Source: Halostella limicola (GTDB lineage Archaea; Halobacteriota; Halobacteria; Halobacteriales; Natronoarchaeaceae). From it: 64,000 nt of DNA. Both the position numbers and the translations under genes were made by a program. The notes under the pieces are model-generated. The model worked only from the letters and a program-made list of their open reading frames with translations, ran no database searches and was not told the origin of the DNA. Shown here in pieces: positions 52,593 to 61,431 of the stretch (the first letter of the stretch is position 1; the number at the start of each line of letters is the position of its first letter). The stretch spans positions 870,786 to 934,785 of the forward strand of contig NZ_RCDI01000002.1 in assembly GCF_003675875.1 (NCBI RefSeq). Direction: 5' to 3'.

Positions 52593-53318
52593 ATGTCCCT
52601 CCACCGACGTGTCCTCGCGACCGCGCTCCTGCTCCTGATCGCCGGCTGTAGCGGCGCGCCCCTCGACGGCGGCGAGGGGCTGAACGCCGGTGCGCCCTCG
52701 CTCGCGGAGTTCGAGTACCCCGACGGGTACCAGGAAGAGGGGATCCCGAACGCGACGGCAGCGCTCGAAACGCACCGGGAACGGCTCGCCGCGACCGGCG
52801 GCGTCGTCAACGCCACGCGGTCGTTCGGCGAGGACGGGGGCACCGCGAGCACCCTCCGCATCGACGCCGAGCGGGAACGGATCTACAGTCGCCAGCATCG
52901 GGACGACGAGATCCAGCGGGAGGCGTTCTACCGGGACGGAACGCTGTACCGCCACTACGACGACCACGTTCGCACCAGCGACGTCACGTACGAAGAGGCG
53001 AACGACCGCGCGCAGGTCGGCCCGCTGCGCACCGTCGACGCGCTCAACTTCTCGGCGGCGGGGACCACGGTCGTCGACGGGACGCCCGCCGTCCGCTACG
53101 AGGTGACGGAAGTCGACAGGAGAGTCGTCGACGTTGCCGACGACGTCGAGTCGGTGTCCGGGGAACTCGTCGTCGACGAGGCGGGCGCCGTTCACCGGTT
53201 CGAGTATCGGATAACGATCGACGAGGACGGCGAGAGCCGGACGTACGCCGGCACGTACGAGGTGGAGTCGTACGGCGAGACGACCGTCGAGGCCCCGGAC
53301 TGGATGGAAGAGCGGTGA
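52593..53318 (+). CDS. Predicted lipoprotein (DUF of unknown function)
   Basis: A 241-residue protein with a signal peptide and lipobox LLIAGC (lipidated Cys near residue 19), then a Gly-rich spacer and a soluble beta-rich domain with a repeat-like LRIDAERERIYSRQ and VRYEVTEVDRRVV. The domain resembles LolA/outer-membrane-lipoprotein-sorting-like folds, but this is a guess. It should sit on the outer face of the membrane. A GGGGGAGG sequence just before the ATG at 52593 resembles a Shine-Dalgarno. It follows the DUF1028 gene by 43 nt. Confidence 0.72.
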   Translation: MSLHRRVLATALLLLIAGCSGAPLDGGEGLNAGAPSLAEFEYPDGYQEEGIPNATAALETHRERLAATGGVVNATRSFGEDGGTASTLRIDAERERIYSRQHRDDEIQREAFYRDGTLYRHYDDHVRTSDVTYEEANDRAQVGPLRTVDALNFSAAGTTVVDGTPAVRYEVTEVDRRVVDVADDVESVSGELVVDEAGAVHRFEYRITIDEDGESRTYAGTYEVESYGETTVEAPDWMEER

Positions 53319-53485
53319 CGAGAGACGAGAGCGCGTGATCGGTCCGACGACCGCGTACCGGGGCTCGAACGTCTCGCGGTGCCGTCGCTACCGACCGTCC
53401 AGTGCCGCGCCGAGCGTCGCCCGACGCCTGCTCCGATCGTCGACTGGCCGGCGGCGAGGACAGGGGACGAGAAGAGAGTCGTCGC

Positions 53486-53965
53486 TCAGACGGAGAACTC
53501 GTACAGGTCGTCCCCGACGTGGTGGATCGACTCGACGACCTTGCCGCTGTCGCCGACCATGTCGCCGCCGTCGGTCTTCGCGCGGCCGACCGCCAGCACC
53601 TTGCCGTGGGACTCCTCCGCGATGGTGACGAGATCGTCCGGTTCGATGTCGTCGTCCGCCTCGACGATGCCCGGCCGCATCACGTCGGCGCCGTCGCTGA
53701 CGAACGAGACCGCGCCCGCGTCGACGGTGACGACGCGGTTCTCGGGCGGGTACTCGTTCGCGCCGCGGACGGTGAGGAAGGGCTCGTCGTCGATGTACAC
53801 GACTGCCGGTTCCCCGTCGACGAGGACGAGCTCGTAGTCGTTGTCCTCGAACTCGACGAGTTCGTACTGGTCGCCGTCGATCGCCACGTCGAGTTGCGCG
53901 GCGACGTGGTCCTCGATCTCGGCGATCTCGTCGCTCCGGAGGTGGTGCCGGGACTTGACCTGCAT
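53486..53965 (-). CDS. PUA-domain RNA-binding protein
   Basis: A 159-residue protein with an N-terminal alpha/beta pre-PUA part (QVKSRHHLRSDEIAEIEDHV) and a C-terminal PUA domain: VSDGADVMRPGIVEADDDIEPDDLVTIAEESHGKVLAVGRA with its KVLAVG core. This is the archaeal MCT-1/Nip7-like layout, likely binding rRNA or tRNA. The ATG at 53965 matches the expected N-terminus. It is divergent from the zinc-finger gene at 54074. Confidence 0.83.
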   Translation of the reverse strand: MQVKSRHHLRSDEIAEIEDHVAAQLDVAIDGDQYELVEFEDNDYELVLVDGEPAVVYIDDEPFLTVRGANEYPPENRVVTVDAGAVSFVSDGADVMRPGIVEADDDIEPDDLVTIAEESHGKVLAVGRAKTDGGDMVGDSGKVVESIHHVGDDLYEFSV

Positions 53966-54073
53966 GGACGGGGCAAGTACCGCGGCGCGCATAAATCGCC
54001 CGTTCCGCATCGGCGTCTCTGCGGTCTGACACGCTCGAAAAGGGCTAAGTAAACCCCGGCCTACGGTTGGAGT

Positions 54074-54370
54074 ATGTGGTCCTCCCGGAGAGACCGGGAC
54101 GAGATGGAGACCTGCATCGCCTGTGGGGACTCGATCCGCCGGTCAGACGCGCGGGAATACGACAAGTACGGCGACCGCTGGGACAGAGAGGGAAAGGAGT
54201 TCGAGTACCTCTGCAAGCCCTGTTACCGGGAACTCTGTCACCAGCCGCGAGACGAACTCGAGGGGCTCCTGGTCGAGGTAGAGGCGGGGGAGCGCGACCG
54301 GGACGAGTTCCTGCAGTGGTACAGCGCGACGATCGAGGACCGGTACGGGACGCTCGAAGAGGAACAGTAA
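54074..54370 (+). CDS. Small zinc-binding protein (DUF7562-like)
   Basis: A 98-residue protein with CIACGDS near residue 14 and CKPCYRELC near 47, giving two CxxC pairs and one extra Cys for zinc. The C-terminal half is a helical Glu-rich segment. It resembles a haloarchaeal family I recall as DUF7562. Role unknown. A T-tract follows the stop. Confidence 0.68.
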   Translation: MWSSRRDRDEMETCIACGDSIRRSDAREYDKYGDRWDREGKEFEYLCKPCYRELCHQPRDELEGLLVEVEAGERDRDEFLQWYSATIEDRYGTLEEEQ

Positions 54371-54391
54371 GCGCGACTGAGACTCGACTCG

Positions 54392-54413
54392 CGACGGGCT
54401 TTTTTCGCCGTCG
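54392..54413 (+). terminator. T-tract within a CGACGG/CCGTCG stem after the zinc protein gene
   Basis: Six T residues (54400-54405) are enclosed by CGACGG (54392-54397) and CCGTCG (54408-54413), starting 22 nt after the stop codon. A T-rich archaeal terminator is plausible; the T-run is in the loop rather than after the stem. Confidence 0.4.
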
Positions 54414-54490
54414 ACGCCCTCGACGGCCGCCGATCCGCCGGCCGGACGAGGACCCGACACGTTAACTGTGCGACCCCCGTAGCCAAGGGC

Positions 54491-55771
54491 ATGAGCGACT
54501 CGCAAGCCGAGGCGGGGACCGCCGAGGCGCAGGGACCCCTGGAGATCGACGAGGAGATGGCCCGCCACCTGGAGAACAAGCGGGAGGAGCTCTTCGAGAA
54601 GTTCGAGATCCGCGACGAGTTCCCGCCGGAAGTGCTAGAGGAAGCAGAGGAACGCACCGAGGGGATCGAACAGCAGATCGAGGACGAGGTCGACGAGCGC
54701 GAGGACCTGCGCGACATGGCCGCGTGGACGATCGACCCCATCGACGCGCAGGACTTCGACGACGCGATCAGCGTCGAGGAGCGCGACGACGAGTACGTCG
54801 TCTGGGTCCACATCGCGGACGTGACCCACTACGTCAACCCGGAGACGGCGATGTGGGACGAGGCCGTCGAGCGGGGCAACACCGTCTACCTGCCGGGGTA
54901 CACGGTCCACATGCTCCCGCCGGTGCTCGCGGAGACGGTCTGCTCGCTCGTGCCGAACGAGGACCGCCTCGCCCACACGGTCGAGATGCACCTCGACAAG
55001 GAGACCCTCTCCTACGAGACCATCGACATCTACAAGTCCGTCATTCGGAGCGACGAGCGGCTCACGTACACGGAGGCCGAGCAGCGCCTCGACGACCCCG
55101 GCTCGCACCTGCACGACGAGATCTCGCTCGTGTTCGAACTGGCGGACCGCATGCACGAGCAGCGCAAGGAGGACGGCAGCCTCGTCCTGAATCCGCGTCG
55201 GGACCGCGCCCATACCATCATCGAGGAGTGCATGCTGAAGGCGAACAAGGCCGTCACGCACGAGCTCATGTGGGACCGCGGCGTCGAGGCGATGTACCGC
55301 GTCCACCCCCAGCCGAGCCCCGACGAGTGGGACGAGGCGCTGCGGGAGATCCAGGACTTAGACGGCGTCTCGATCCCGGGCGAGGCGTGGGACGACCCGC
55401 GCGTCGCCGTCAACGCCACGCTGGAGGAAGCACCGGACCGCCAGCTCGACAAGATCCAGTGGGCCGTGATGAAGGTGATGCCCCGGGCGAAGTACATGAA
55501 CGACCCGTTCGGCGGCCACCACGCGCTGAACTTCGAGATCTACGGCCACTTCACCAGCCCCATTCGCCGGCTCTCCGATCTGATCAACCACTGGATCGTC
55601 TACACGAACGACGTGCCCGAGGACCTCGTCGCGCTCTGTGACCGCGCGTCCGACCGGCAGAAGGAGGCCGAGTCCTGCGAGCGCGAGTACAAGAACTTCC
55701 TCCAGGAGGTCGGCCTCGACCCCGACGCCGTCAACAGTCGGGGGATAGAAGTGGTCGAAGAGGACGAGTAG
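54491..55771 (+). CDS. RNB-domain ribonuclease (short RNase R/II-like)
   Basis: A 426-residue exoribonuclease homologue. The RNB catalytic motif TIDPIDAQDFDDAIS lies near residues 80-94, followed by HIADVTHYV, EECMLKANKAV near 240 and HFTSPIRRLSDLINHW near 355. It lacks the cold-shock and S1 domains of bacterial RNase R, so substrate contacts are reduced to the catalytic domain plus a helical N-terminus. Such short versions are known in haloarchaea. It should degrade RNA 3' to 5'. Start ATG at 54491. Confidence 0.9.
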   Translation: MSDSQAEAGTAEAQGPLEIDEEMARHLENKREELFEKFEIRDEFPPEVLEEAEERTEGIEQQIEDEVDEREDLRDMAAWTIDPIDAQDFDDAISVEERDDEYVVWVHIADVTHYVNPETAMWDEAVERGNTVYLPGYTVHMLPPVLAETVCSLVPNEDRLAHTVEMHLDKETLSYETIDIYKSVIRSDERLTYTEAEQRLDDPGSHLHDEISLVFELADRMHEQRKEDGSLVLNPRRDRAHTIIEECMLKANKAVTHELMWDRGVEAMYRVHPQPSPDEWDEALREIQDLDGVSIPGEAWDDPRVAVNATLEEAPDRQLDKIQWAVMKVMPRAKYMNDPFGGHHALNFEIYGHFTSPIRRLSDLINHWIVYTNDVPEDLVALCDRASDRQKEAESCEREYKNFLQEVGLDPDAVNSRGIEVVEEDE

Positions 55772-56127
55772 TTCACCGCCTCGCCGTCGAGACGAACCGG
55801 TCCCTCGTCGCACCTGCGGGCAACCGACCGTTACGAGATCTTTTCGCCGAACTGTTAGTTAACCTGACACTATCCGTGGTGACCGGTCCGATGACGTGAC
55901 ACGAAACCGCGAGGAGACGGCGGATTTCGACCCGTTAATCATCTCGATCCGGGTAGTACCACCTGGCCGAAATGTTTCAGCGGTCGACGCGGAGAGTTCA
56001 ACGGGTCGAAAACCACCTCACGGCACCCATATCAGAATTATTACTATGCGAAAATCACACCCGTCGTTACCGATATCTGGCACGTGGCAAAAATATTAAC
56101 CGTGAGATCGTCGTACGGAGAGACGAC
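55772..56127. other. Intergenic region before the sulfatase gene
   Basis: No gene is seen in these 356 nt. Its right third is AT-richer than its surroundings and contains a palindromic GTTAGTTAAC-like stretch near 55854, CATATCAGAATTATTACTATG-type sequence near 56030 and the TATA-like AATATTA at 56092-56098, 30-36 nt before the sulfatase ATG. The length suggests that extra regulatory sites may be present. Confidence 0.5.
56092..56098 (+). promoter_or_regulatory. TATA-like box of the first sulfatase gene
   Basis: AATATTA lies 30-36 nt before the ATG at 56128. Confidence 0.45.
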
Positions 56128-57585
56128 ATGGGTGAGGGGACGAACGTAGTGCTAATCGTCGCGGACACGACGAGGTACGACGACGCACTGAGGCCGGAGG
56201 TAGCACCGACCATCTCGGAACTGGGGGCGGCGGGGACGACGTTCTCGCGGGCGTTCGCCCCCGCGCCGTGGACGCTGCCGTCCCACGGCTCGCTTTTCAC
56301 CGGGACCTATCCGTCGAAACACGGCGCTCACGCCGGGCACGAGCGCCTCAACGACCGGGAGGTGACGCTCACGGAGCTGTTCGACGACGCGGGCTACGAC
56401 ACCGCGGCCGTCTCGGGCAACACCTGGATCAGCAAGGAGGGCGGCTTCGCCCGCGGCTTCGACGACTTCCACCAGACGTGGCAGTACGTCCAGTCCGACA
56501 CGGCGATGGGCGAACTGGTGGAGGTGACCGAGGAGAGCCGGATCCGAGCGGTCGGCCGGAAGATCTTCGAGGGGAACCCGCTCGCGAACGCCGCGAACGC
56601 GCTCTACCGGACCGTCGTCCGCGAGCGCGGCGACGACGGGGCCGAGCGGGCGACGAACTGGATCGAAGGCTGGCTGGACGACCGGGAGAGCGACGACCCC
56701 TTCTTCCTGTTCGCCAACTACCTCGAACCGCACCTGGACTACCGGCCGCCCGAGCGCCTCGCGGAGCGGTTCCTGCCCGACGGCGTCTCCTACGCGGAGG
56801 CGATGGAGGTCCCGCAGGAGCCGTGGGAGTACCTCGCCGGGAATCTGGAGATGACCGACCGCGACTTCGAGGTACTGCGGGCGCTCTACCGCGCGGAGAT
56901 CGCCTACCTCGACGAGCACGTGGCGAGGCTCCGCGACGCGCTCGAAGCGGCCGGCGAGTGGGAGGACACCGTCTTCGTCCTCGTCGGCGACCACGGGGAG
57001 AACATCGGAGACCACGGCCTGATGGACCACCAGTACTGCCTCTACGACACGCTCCTCCACGTGCCGATGGTCGTCCACGGCGGCGCGTTCGAGGGCCGCG
57101 GGGAGGACGACCGGCTGGTCAGCCTCGTCGACGTCGCGCCGTCGCTGCTGGACGCCGCTGGGGTGTCTGCACCGTCGGCGCGAGCGGAGTTCCAGGGGCG
57201 GTCGTTCCACCCCGAAGCCGACGCCGACCCGCACGACTACGTCTTCGCGGAGTACGCCGAGCCCCAGCCGTCGATGCGCGCACTGGAGGAGCACGTCGAG
57301 ACGGTGCCGGAGCACGTCTACGAGTACGACCGCTCGCTCCGGGCGGTGCGCTCGACGGAGTACAAGCTCGTCCGCGGCTCCGACGGCTCCCGGGAGCTGT
57401 ACCACGTCGCCGAGGACCCCGACGAGGCGACGGACCTCGCCGACCGACGGCCGGGGACCGTCAGGGACCTGTCCACGGTCCTCGACGACTGGCTCGACTC
57501 GTTCGACGCCGCGGACGCGGCGGGCGAGGTCGCTATCGAGGGGGACCGGAAAGCGCAGCTCGAACAGCTGGGCTACCTGCAGTGA
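56128..57585 (+). CDS. Sulfatase-like alkaline-phosphatase-superfamily hydrolase
   Basis: A 485-residue protein with the sulfatase fold: VLIVADTTRYD at the start (metal Asp), the nucleophile-region WTLPSHGSLFTGTYPSKHGA near residue 50, and VLVGDHGENIGDHG (metal Asp/His) near 286. At the position of the usual C-x-P-S-R nucleophile the sequence has Thr (TLPSH), so it may be a phosphohydrolase or phosphoglycan-type enzyme rather than a formylglycine sulfatase. The ATG at 56128 fits a TATA-like box. No signal peptide. Gene order with the DUF1450 and second sulfatase suggests an operon. Confidence 0.83.
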   Translation: MGEGTNVVLIVADTTRYDDALRPEVAPTISELGAAGTTFSRAFAPAPWTLPSHGSLFTGTYPSKHGAHAGHERLNDREVTLTELFDDAGYDTAAVSGNTWISKEGGFARGFDDFHQTWQYVQSDTAMGELVEVTEESRIRAVGRKIFEGNPLANAANALYRTVVRERGDDGAERATNWIEGWLDDRESDDPFFLFANYLEPHLDYRPPERLAERFLPDGVSYAEAMEVPQEPWEYLAGNLEMTDRDFEVLRALYRAEIAYLDEHVARLRDALEAAGEWEDTVFVLVGDHGENIGDHGLMDHQYCLYDTLLHVPMVVHGGAFEGRGEDDRLVSLVDVAPSLLDAAGVSAPSARAEFQGRSFHPEADADPHDYVFAEYAEPQPSMRALEEHVETVPEHVYEYDRSLRAVRSTEYKLVRGSDGSRELYHVAEDPDEATDLADRRPGTVRDLSTVLDDWLDSFDAADAAGEVAIEGDRKAQLEQLGYLQ

Positions 57586-57664
57586 CCCCTCGTCCGCGGC
57601 CCGCGACGCCCGCCGTAGCGAGTTGGTAGGTACCCTTTTGCGGGCGGCGGCCGACGACTCTGCC

Positions 57665-57853
57665 GTGATCGAGTACTGCCTGAGCAACGTCGACGCGGAG
57701 ACGCGGCGTCGGCTCGCCGCGCGCGAGGACAGTCGGGAAGCGGCCTGCCTCGAACAGTGCGGGCGCTGTCACCGTGAGGCGTTCCTCGTCGTCGACGGAA
57801 CCGTCCGGTCGGGACCGAGCCACGCGGCCGTTCTGGACGACCTCGACGAATGA
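57665..57853 (+). CDS. DUF1450 (YuzB-like) small protein
   Basis: A 62-residue protein with IEYCLSN near the start and CLEQCGRCHREAFLVVDG near residues 28-45, the DUF1450 pattern of one plus three cysteines, then a V-x-G-x-S ending. It is probably a small iron-sulfur or zinc protein; no role is known. The GTG at 57665 is used because the frame has no ATG near and an upstream ATG (57623) adds residues without similarity. It overlaps the second sulfatase start by 4 nt (ATGA). Confidence 0.75.
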   Translation: MIEYCLSNVDAETRRRLAAREDSREAACLEQCGRCHREAFLVVDGTVRSGPSHAAVLDDLDE

Positions 57854-59403
57854 ACGTTCTCCTGCTTTCGCTCGACAGCCTGCGGCGGGACTTCCTCTCG
57901 GCGTACCGCGACCGGCCGATCCCGCTCGACTACGAGGTGGAGACGGACAACCTCGACCGTTTCGCGGAGAAGGCGGCGACGTTCGACAGCCACTACGCGG
58001 GGAGCCTCCCCTGCATGCCCGCGCGCCGGGAGTGGATGGGCGGGGTGCAGGAGTTCCTCTGGCGGCCGTGGGGGCCGATGGAGGCGTACGACGACCCCCT
58101 GCCGGAGCAGGCCCGTCGGGCCGAGGTGCTGACGCACCTGATCACCGACCACTTCCACTACTTCGAGCACGGCAGCCACGGCTACTACGAGAACTACCAC
58201 GGCTTCGACTTCCTGCGGGGCCACGAGTACGACAAGTGGCGCACCGCGCCGCGGGACCCCGACGAGCGGATCTTCGAGCAGTCCGCGGACTACGAGACGG
58301 ACCACCCCCACGATCTGGGCTACGTCAACCGCTCGGTGTACGCGCGCAACGCCGAGGCGCTCGGGATCGACGACCCCGACGCCGACGAGGAGAACTTCTT
58401 CGGCCCCCGCGTCCTCTCCCGGACGGCGGAGTGGCTCGGCGACCACACAGACTGGGACCAGTGGTTCTGCTACGTCGACAGCTTCGACGTCCACGAGCCG
58501 TTCCACTGCCCGGAGCCGTACGCGTCGATGTACACCGACGAGGACCCGACGGACCCGGACCTCCCGTTCTGGCCCTACTACGGCCGGGTCGACGAGGGCC
58601 AGAGCGCGCTCTCCGAGCGCGAACTCGACTTCGTCCGCTCGCAGTTCGCGGGCAAGGTGACGATGGTCGACCGCTGGTTCGGCCGCGTGCTGGACGCCCT
58701 GGACGAACACGACCTCTGGGACGAGACGATGGTCGTCGTCACGAGCGACCACGGCTTCCTCCTCGGGGAGCACGGCTGGGTCGGCAAGAACGAGTCGCCC
58801 TGCTACGACGTGCTCGCGAAGACGCCGCTGCTCGTCTGGCACCCAGACGGCGTGCGCAACGGCGAGCGCGTGGACGCGCTCACTTCCGCTGTCGACCTCT
58901 ACGCCACGATACTGGAGGCGCTCGACGCCGAGGTGCCAGAGACCGTCCACAGTCGGAGCCTCCTCCCGCTGCTGGATGGCGACGCCGCCGACCACCGCGA
59001 CTGGGCGCTGTACGGCTACTGGGGCTCGTCGGTCAACGTCACCGACGGGCGGTACACCTACCTCCGCCCGTGCGACCCCGACGTGGAGACGGACTGTTAC
59101 TCGACGACGATGATGAACGCCCGGCAGTTCTCCGTGCCGAACCGGCCGAAGACGGACGCAGAGGCCGGCGACTTCCTCCCGTACACCGACTCGCCGGTGT
59201 GGCGCTTCTCCGCACCGTCGACGCAGCAGAACGAGGAGCCGCTGCTGTTCGACACAGCGGACGACCCCGAGCAGCGGGCGAACCTCGCGGGCGACGAGGG
59301 GGACGCGAGCGCCGAGGCCGACCGCATGCGCGACCTGCTCGTCGAGGCGCTCGACGCCCTCGATGCGCCCGAGAAGCAGTACGAGCGCCTCGGCCTCGAC
59401 TGA
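57850..59403 (+). CDS. Sulfatase with canonical Cys-type active site
   Basis: A 517-residue sulfatase. The metal Asp pair is in LLLSLDSLRRD, and the nucleophile motif is SLPCMPARR, a C-x-P-x-R sequence near residue 54-58 that in true sulfatases is oxidised to formylglycine. The second metal site is VTSDHGFLLGEHG near 300. The substrate is probably a sulfated glycan or sulfolipid, not identifiable here. No formylglycine-generating enzyme is in the window. Its start overlaps the DUF1450 gene by 4 nt. Confidence 0.87.
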   Translation: MNVLLLSLDSLRRDFLSAYRDRPIPLDYEVETDNLDRFAEKAATFDSHYAGSLPCMPARREWMGGVQEFLWRPWGPMEAYDDPLPEQARRAEVLTHLITDHFHYFEHGSHGYYENYHGFDFLRGHEYDKWRTAPRDPDERIFEQSADYETDHPHDLGYVNRSVYARNAEALGIDDPDADEENFFGPRVLSRTAEWLGDHTDWDQWFCYVDSFDVHEPFHCPEPYASMYTDEDPTDPDLPFWPYYGRVDEGQSALSERELDFVRSQFAGKVTMVDRWFGRVLDALDEHDLWDETMVVVTSDHGFLLGEHGWVGKNESPCYDVLAKTPLLVWHPDGVRNGERVDALTSAVDLYATILEALDAEVPETVHSRSLLPLLDGDAADHRDWALYGYWGSSVNVTDGRYTYLRPCDPDVETDCYSTTMMNARQFSVPNRPKTDAEAGDFLPYTDSPVWRFSAPSTQQNEEPLLFDTADDPEQRANLAGDEGDASAEADRMRDLLVEALDALDAPEKQYERLGLD

Positions 59404-59565
59404 CGGGCGGTCGTCGACCACTCCGTGATCTCGCTCACCGCGTCGTCCACGGCACCGGCCGCTTGGGCCCACACTGGGTACTCGTGAGCGCGCTGTGGCT
59501 CGCCGGCGGCGTCGCGATCCTCCGGACGACGCGGGCGTGAGCGCTGGCTCCGAAGGCTGCGAAAC

Positions 59566-60114
59566 TCACCCGAGCCAGTCGCGCAGAACCGCACCGAACC
59601 CCGCCGCGCCGACGCAGAGCGCGACCAGCCCGCCGACCCCGGTCAGCGTCAGACCGCCGTTGATCGCCGCGGCGACGATCAGCGGGACGAGCCATCCGTC
59701 TTCGTGGCCCACGAGGCGGTCGGCGATGGCGAGAAAGGCAACGGCTGCGCCGAACGCCCAGACGACGTACGCGAGCACCACGAACGGTATGACGACGAGA
59801 AGGCCGACGACGCTGACGACCAGCAGGACGGCGAGAAGCGCAACGACCAGCAGCGAGACGATGCCGTAGCCGAACGTACCGACGGGGTCGTCCAGAACCT
59901 CGGCCATCATCCGCTCGGTGTAGTCCGGCACGAGCGCGACCATGACCGCGCCCACGAGCAACGTCGTCAGGAACGTCCCCGTCGCGCCGCCGCCCAGGGT
60001 GATCGAGACGTCGAGACCGGACGGATCGGCGATCGGTGGGGACTGGAGGAGCGCGCCGGAGAGTGCCGCGATAGGTGTGACACTTCCGCGTCGAAAGGAG
60101 AGGAGAAAAAGCAT
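59566..60114 (-). CDS. Hypothetical multi-pass membrane protein
   Basis: A 182-residue protein with about five hydrophobic segments: one near residues 30-50, two between about 75-110, one near 115-135 and one near 145-170, with a Gly-rich GGGATGTFLTT start to the first. The ATG at 60114 is a guess; a longer reading to 60258 adds Arg-rich residues unlike a membrane protein N-terminus. No family recognised; perhaps related to bactofilin-free small membrane proteins of haloarchaea. It follows the tRNA gene on the same strand. Confidence 0.55.
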   Translation of the reverse strand: MLFLLSFRRGSVTPIAALSGALLQSPPIADPSGLDVSITLGGGATGTFLTTLLVGAVMVALVPDYTERMMAEVLDDPVGTFGYGIVSLLVVALLAVLLVVSVVGLLVVIPFVVLAYVVWAFGAAVAFLAIADRLVGHEDGWLVPLIVAAAINGGLTLTGVGGLVALCVGAAGFGAVLRDWLG

Positions 60115-60272
60115 CCGTTCGGGCGTCACCGCTATGAGAAAGGCCCGGCAACCGAGCGCGTAGCGGCGTCGCGAGAAGTGTAGTCTGGCCGGGACCGAGC
60201 GAACACAGAGCGTTCGCGAGGGTCGGTAAGAGAACGACTGACTGAACGAGCGCAACAACGTGAAGGAAGGAA

Positions 60273-60344
60273 TGGACTCGCCGGGATTTGAACCCGGGGC
60301 CTACACCTTGCGAAGGTGTCGATCTGCCACTGATCTACGAGCCC
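60273..60344 (-). tRNA. tRNA-Ala (anticodon CGC)
   Basis: A 72-nt cloverleaf on the minus strand: acceptor GGGCTCG with CGAGTCC plus discriminator A, D arm GATC/GATC, anticodon stem ACACC/GGTGT around loop TTCGCAA (anticodon CGC), and T arm CCGGG-TTCAAAT-CCCGG. The 3' CCA is not encoded. All arms pair well, so identity and boundaries are secure. It decodes GCG alanine codons. Confidence 0.94.
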
Positions 60345-60368
60345 GCACCCAAACGTAACCCGCCGCGG

Positions 60369-60992
60369 TTATTTGTAGGTTGTGTTTTCCGGTCGCCGGT
60401 CGCGCCGGGGACCGGAGTCGAGAATGGAGAGCCGGCCCGCGATGAGTCCGACGAGGAAGCCGGTGAAGTGAGCGATGAGCGCGACGCCGGGAGAGCCGGT
60501 GGCGACGGTGACGACCGCCGCGATGACGGTGAACCCGACCAGCTGCGCGCCGGGCCCGAGGTCGAGCCGCGAGAGGAGGCCGCTGGCGAGGCGGTTGCCG
60601 GTGAGGGCGTACCCCAGGAGCGCGAAGACCGCGCCGCTGGCTCCGAGCACGGGGACGGGGTCCTGTATCAGCCCCTTCATCACGATCTGGACGACGCCGG
60701 CGGTGGCGCCGGTGGCGATGAAGAAGACGTGGAAGCGAAACGGGGTGGTGGTTCGCTCGACCGGGAAGCCGATGATGACCAGCGCCACGCTGTTGGCGAG
60801 CAGATGTGAGAGGTCGCTGTGGGCGTAGACGCTGGTCACCATCGTCCACGGCCGGACCGACAGCGGCGGGGCCAGCGCGAACAGGCCGACGGCGGTCGGG
60901 ACGAGGAGTTCGAGCAACTGCTGGGCGAGAAACACGGCGACGAAGACGAGCAGGGTGTCGACGGTCGGGCTCTTCGCCAGGAACTTCCGCAT
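60369..60992 (-). CDS. Rhomboid family intramembrane serine protease
   Basis: A 207-residue protein with six hydrophobic segments. The rhomboid serine motif GASGAVFALLG has Ser119 and the base is His175 in ALIAHFTGF; the HLLANSVALVIIG block near 63-76 is the usual oxyanion-supporting helix. It cleaves transmembrane substrates within the membrane. It is short but complete for an archaeal rhomboid, with a cytoplasmic polar C-terminus. It is followed leftward by the tRNA gene after 24 nt. Confidence 0.9.
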   Translation of the reverse strand: MRKFLAKSPTVDTLLVFVAVFLAQQLLELLVPTAVGLFALAPPLSVRPWTMVTSVYAHSDLSHLLANSVALVIIGFPVERTTTPFRFHVFFIATGATAGVVQIVMKGLIQDPVPVLGASGAVFALLGYALTGNRLASGLLSRLDLGPGAQLVGFTVIAAVVTVATGSPGVALIAHFTGFLVGLIAGRLSILDSGPRRDRRPENTTYK

Positions 60993-61121
60993 ACGTCTAT
61001 CTGACGACGGGACGATATAAAATGGTGAGCGATGCCACTGGCTCGTCTGCGCGAGAGCGCCGGGGACGAGAACGGTCCGCGGCGTCAGTGGTGGGTCCGC
61101 TCGACGCGAGATCGTCGACGG

Positions 61122-61430
61122 TTAGTCTTCGAGGACGATCTCGATGCTGACGTCGTTCGGGACCTGGATGCGCATGAGCTGGCGGAGCGCGCGCTCGTCC
61201 GCGTCGAGGTCGATGAGACGCTTGTGGACGCGCATCTCCCAGTGCTCCCAGGTCGCCGTCCCCTCGCCGTCGGGGGACTTGCGGGTGGGAACCTCGAGCG
61301 TCTTCGTCGGGAGCGGGATCGGACCGGACATCGAGACGCCGGTCTTGTTCGCGATCTCCCGGACGTCGTCGGTGATGTCGTCCAGATCCTCGGGGTTGGT
61401 CCCGGCGAGGCGGACGCGTGCCTGTTGCAT
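61122..61430 (-). CDS. rpsJ: 30S ribosomal protein uS10
   Basis: A 102-residue ribosomal protein S10. The core blocks are [43 protein letters not shown] and [36 protein letters not shown], all typical. It follows tuf by 1 nt, the usual archaeal tuf-rpsJ arrangement. The stop is at 61122-61124. Confidence 0.97.
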   Translation of the reverse strand: MQQARVRLAGTNPEDLDDITDDVREIANKTGVSMSGPIPLPTKTLEVPTRKSPDGEGTATWEHWEMRVHKRLIDLDADERALRQLMRIQVPNDVSIEIVLED

Positions 61431-61431
61431 C

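Noticed and set aside
59404-59540. Short downstream frame with a hydrophobic stretch after the second sulfatase
   Set aside because: It has no good start codon and is in a frame overlapping the sulfatase; probably chance.
60273-60344. tRNA-Ala as an attachment site for a mobile element
   Set aside because: No integrase gene or repeated tRNA 3' end is visible on either side; the flanks are core genes.
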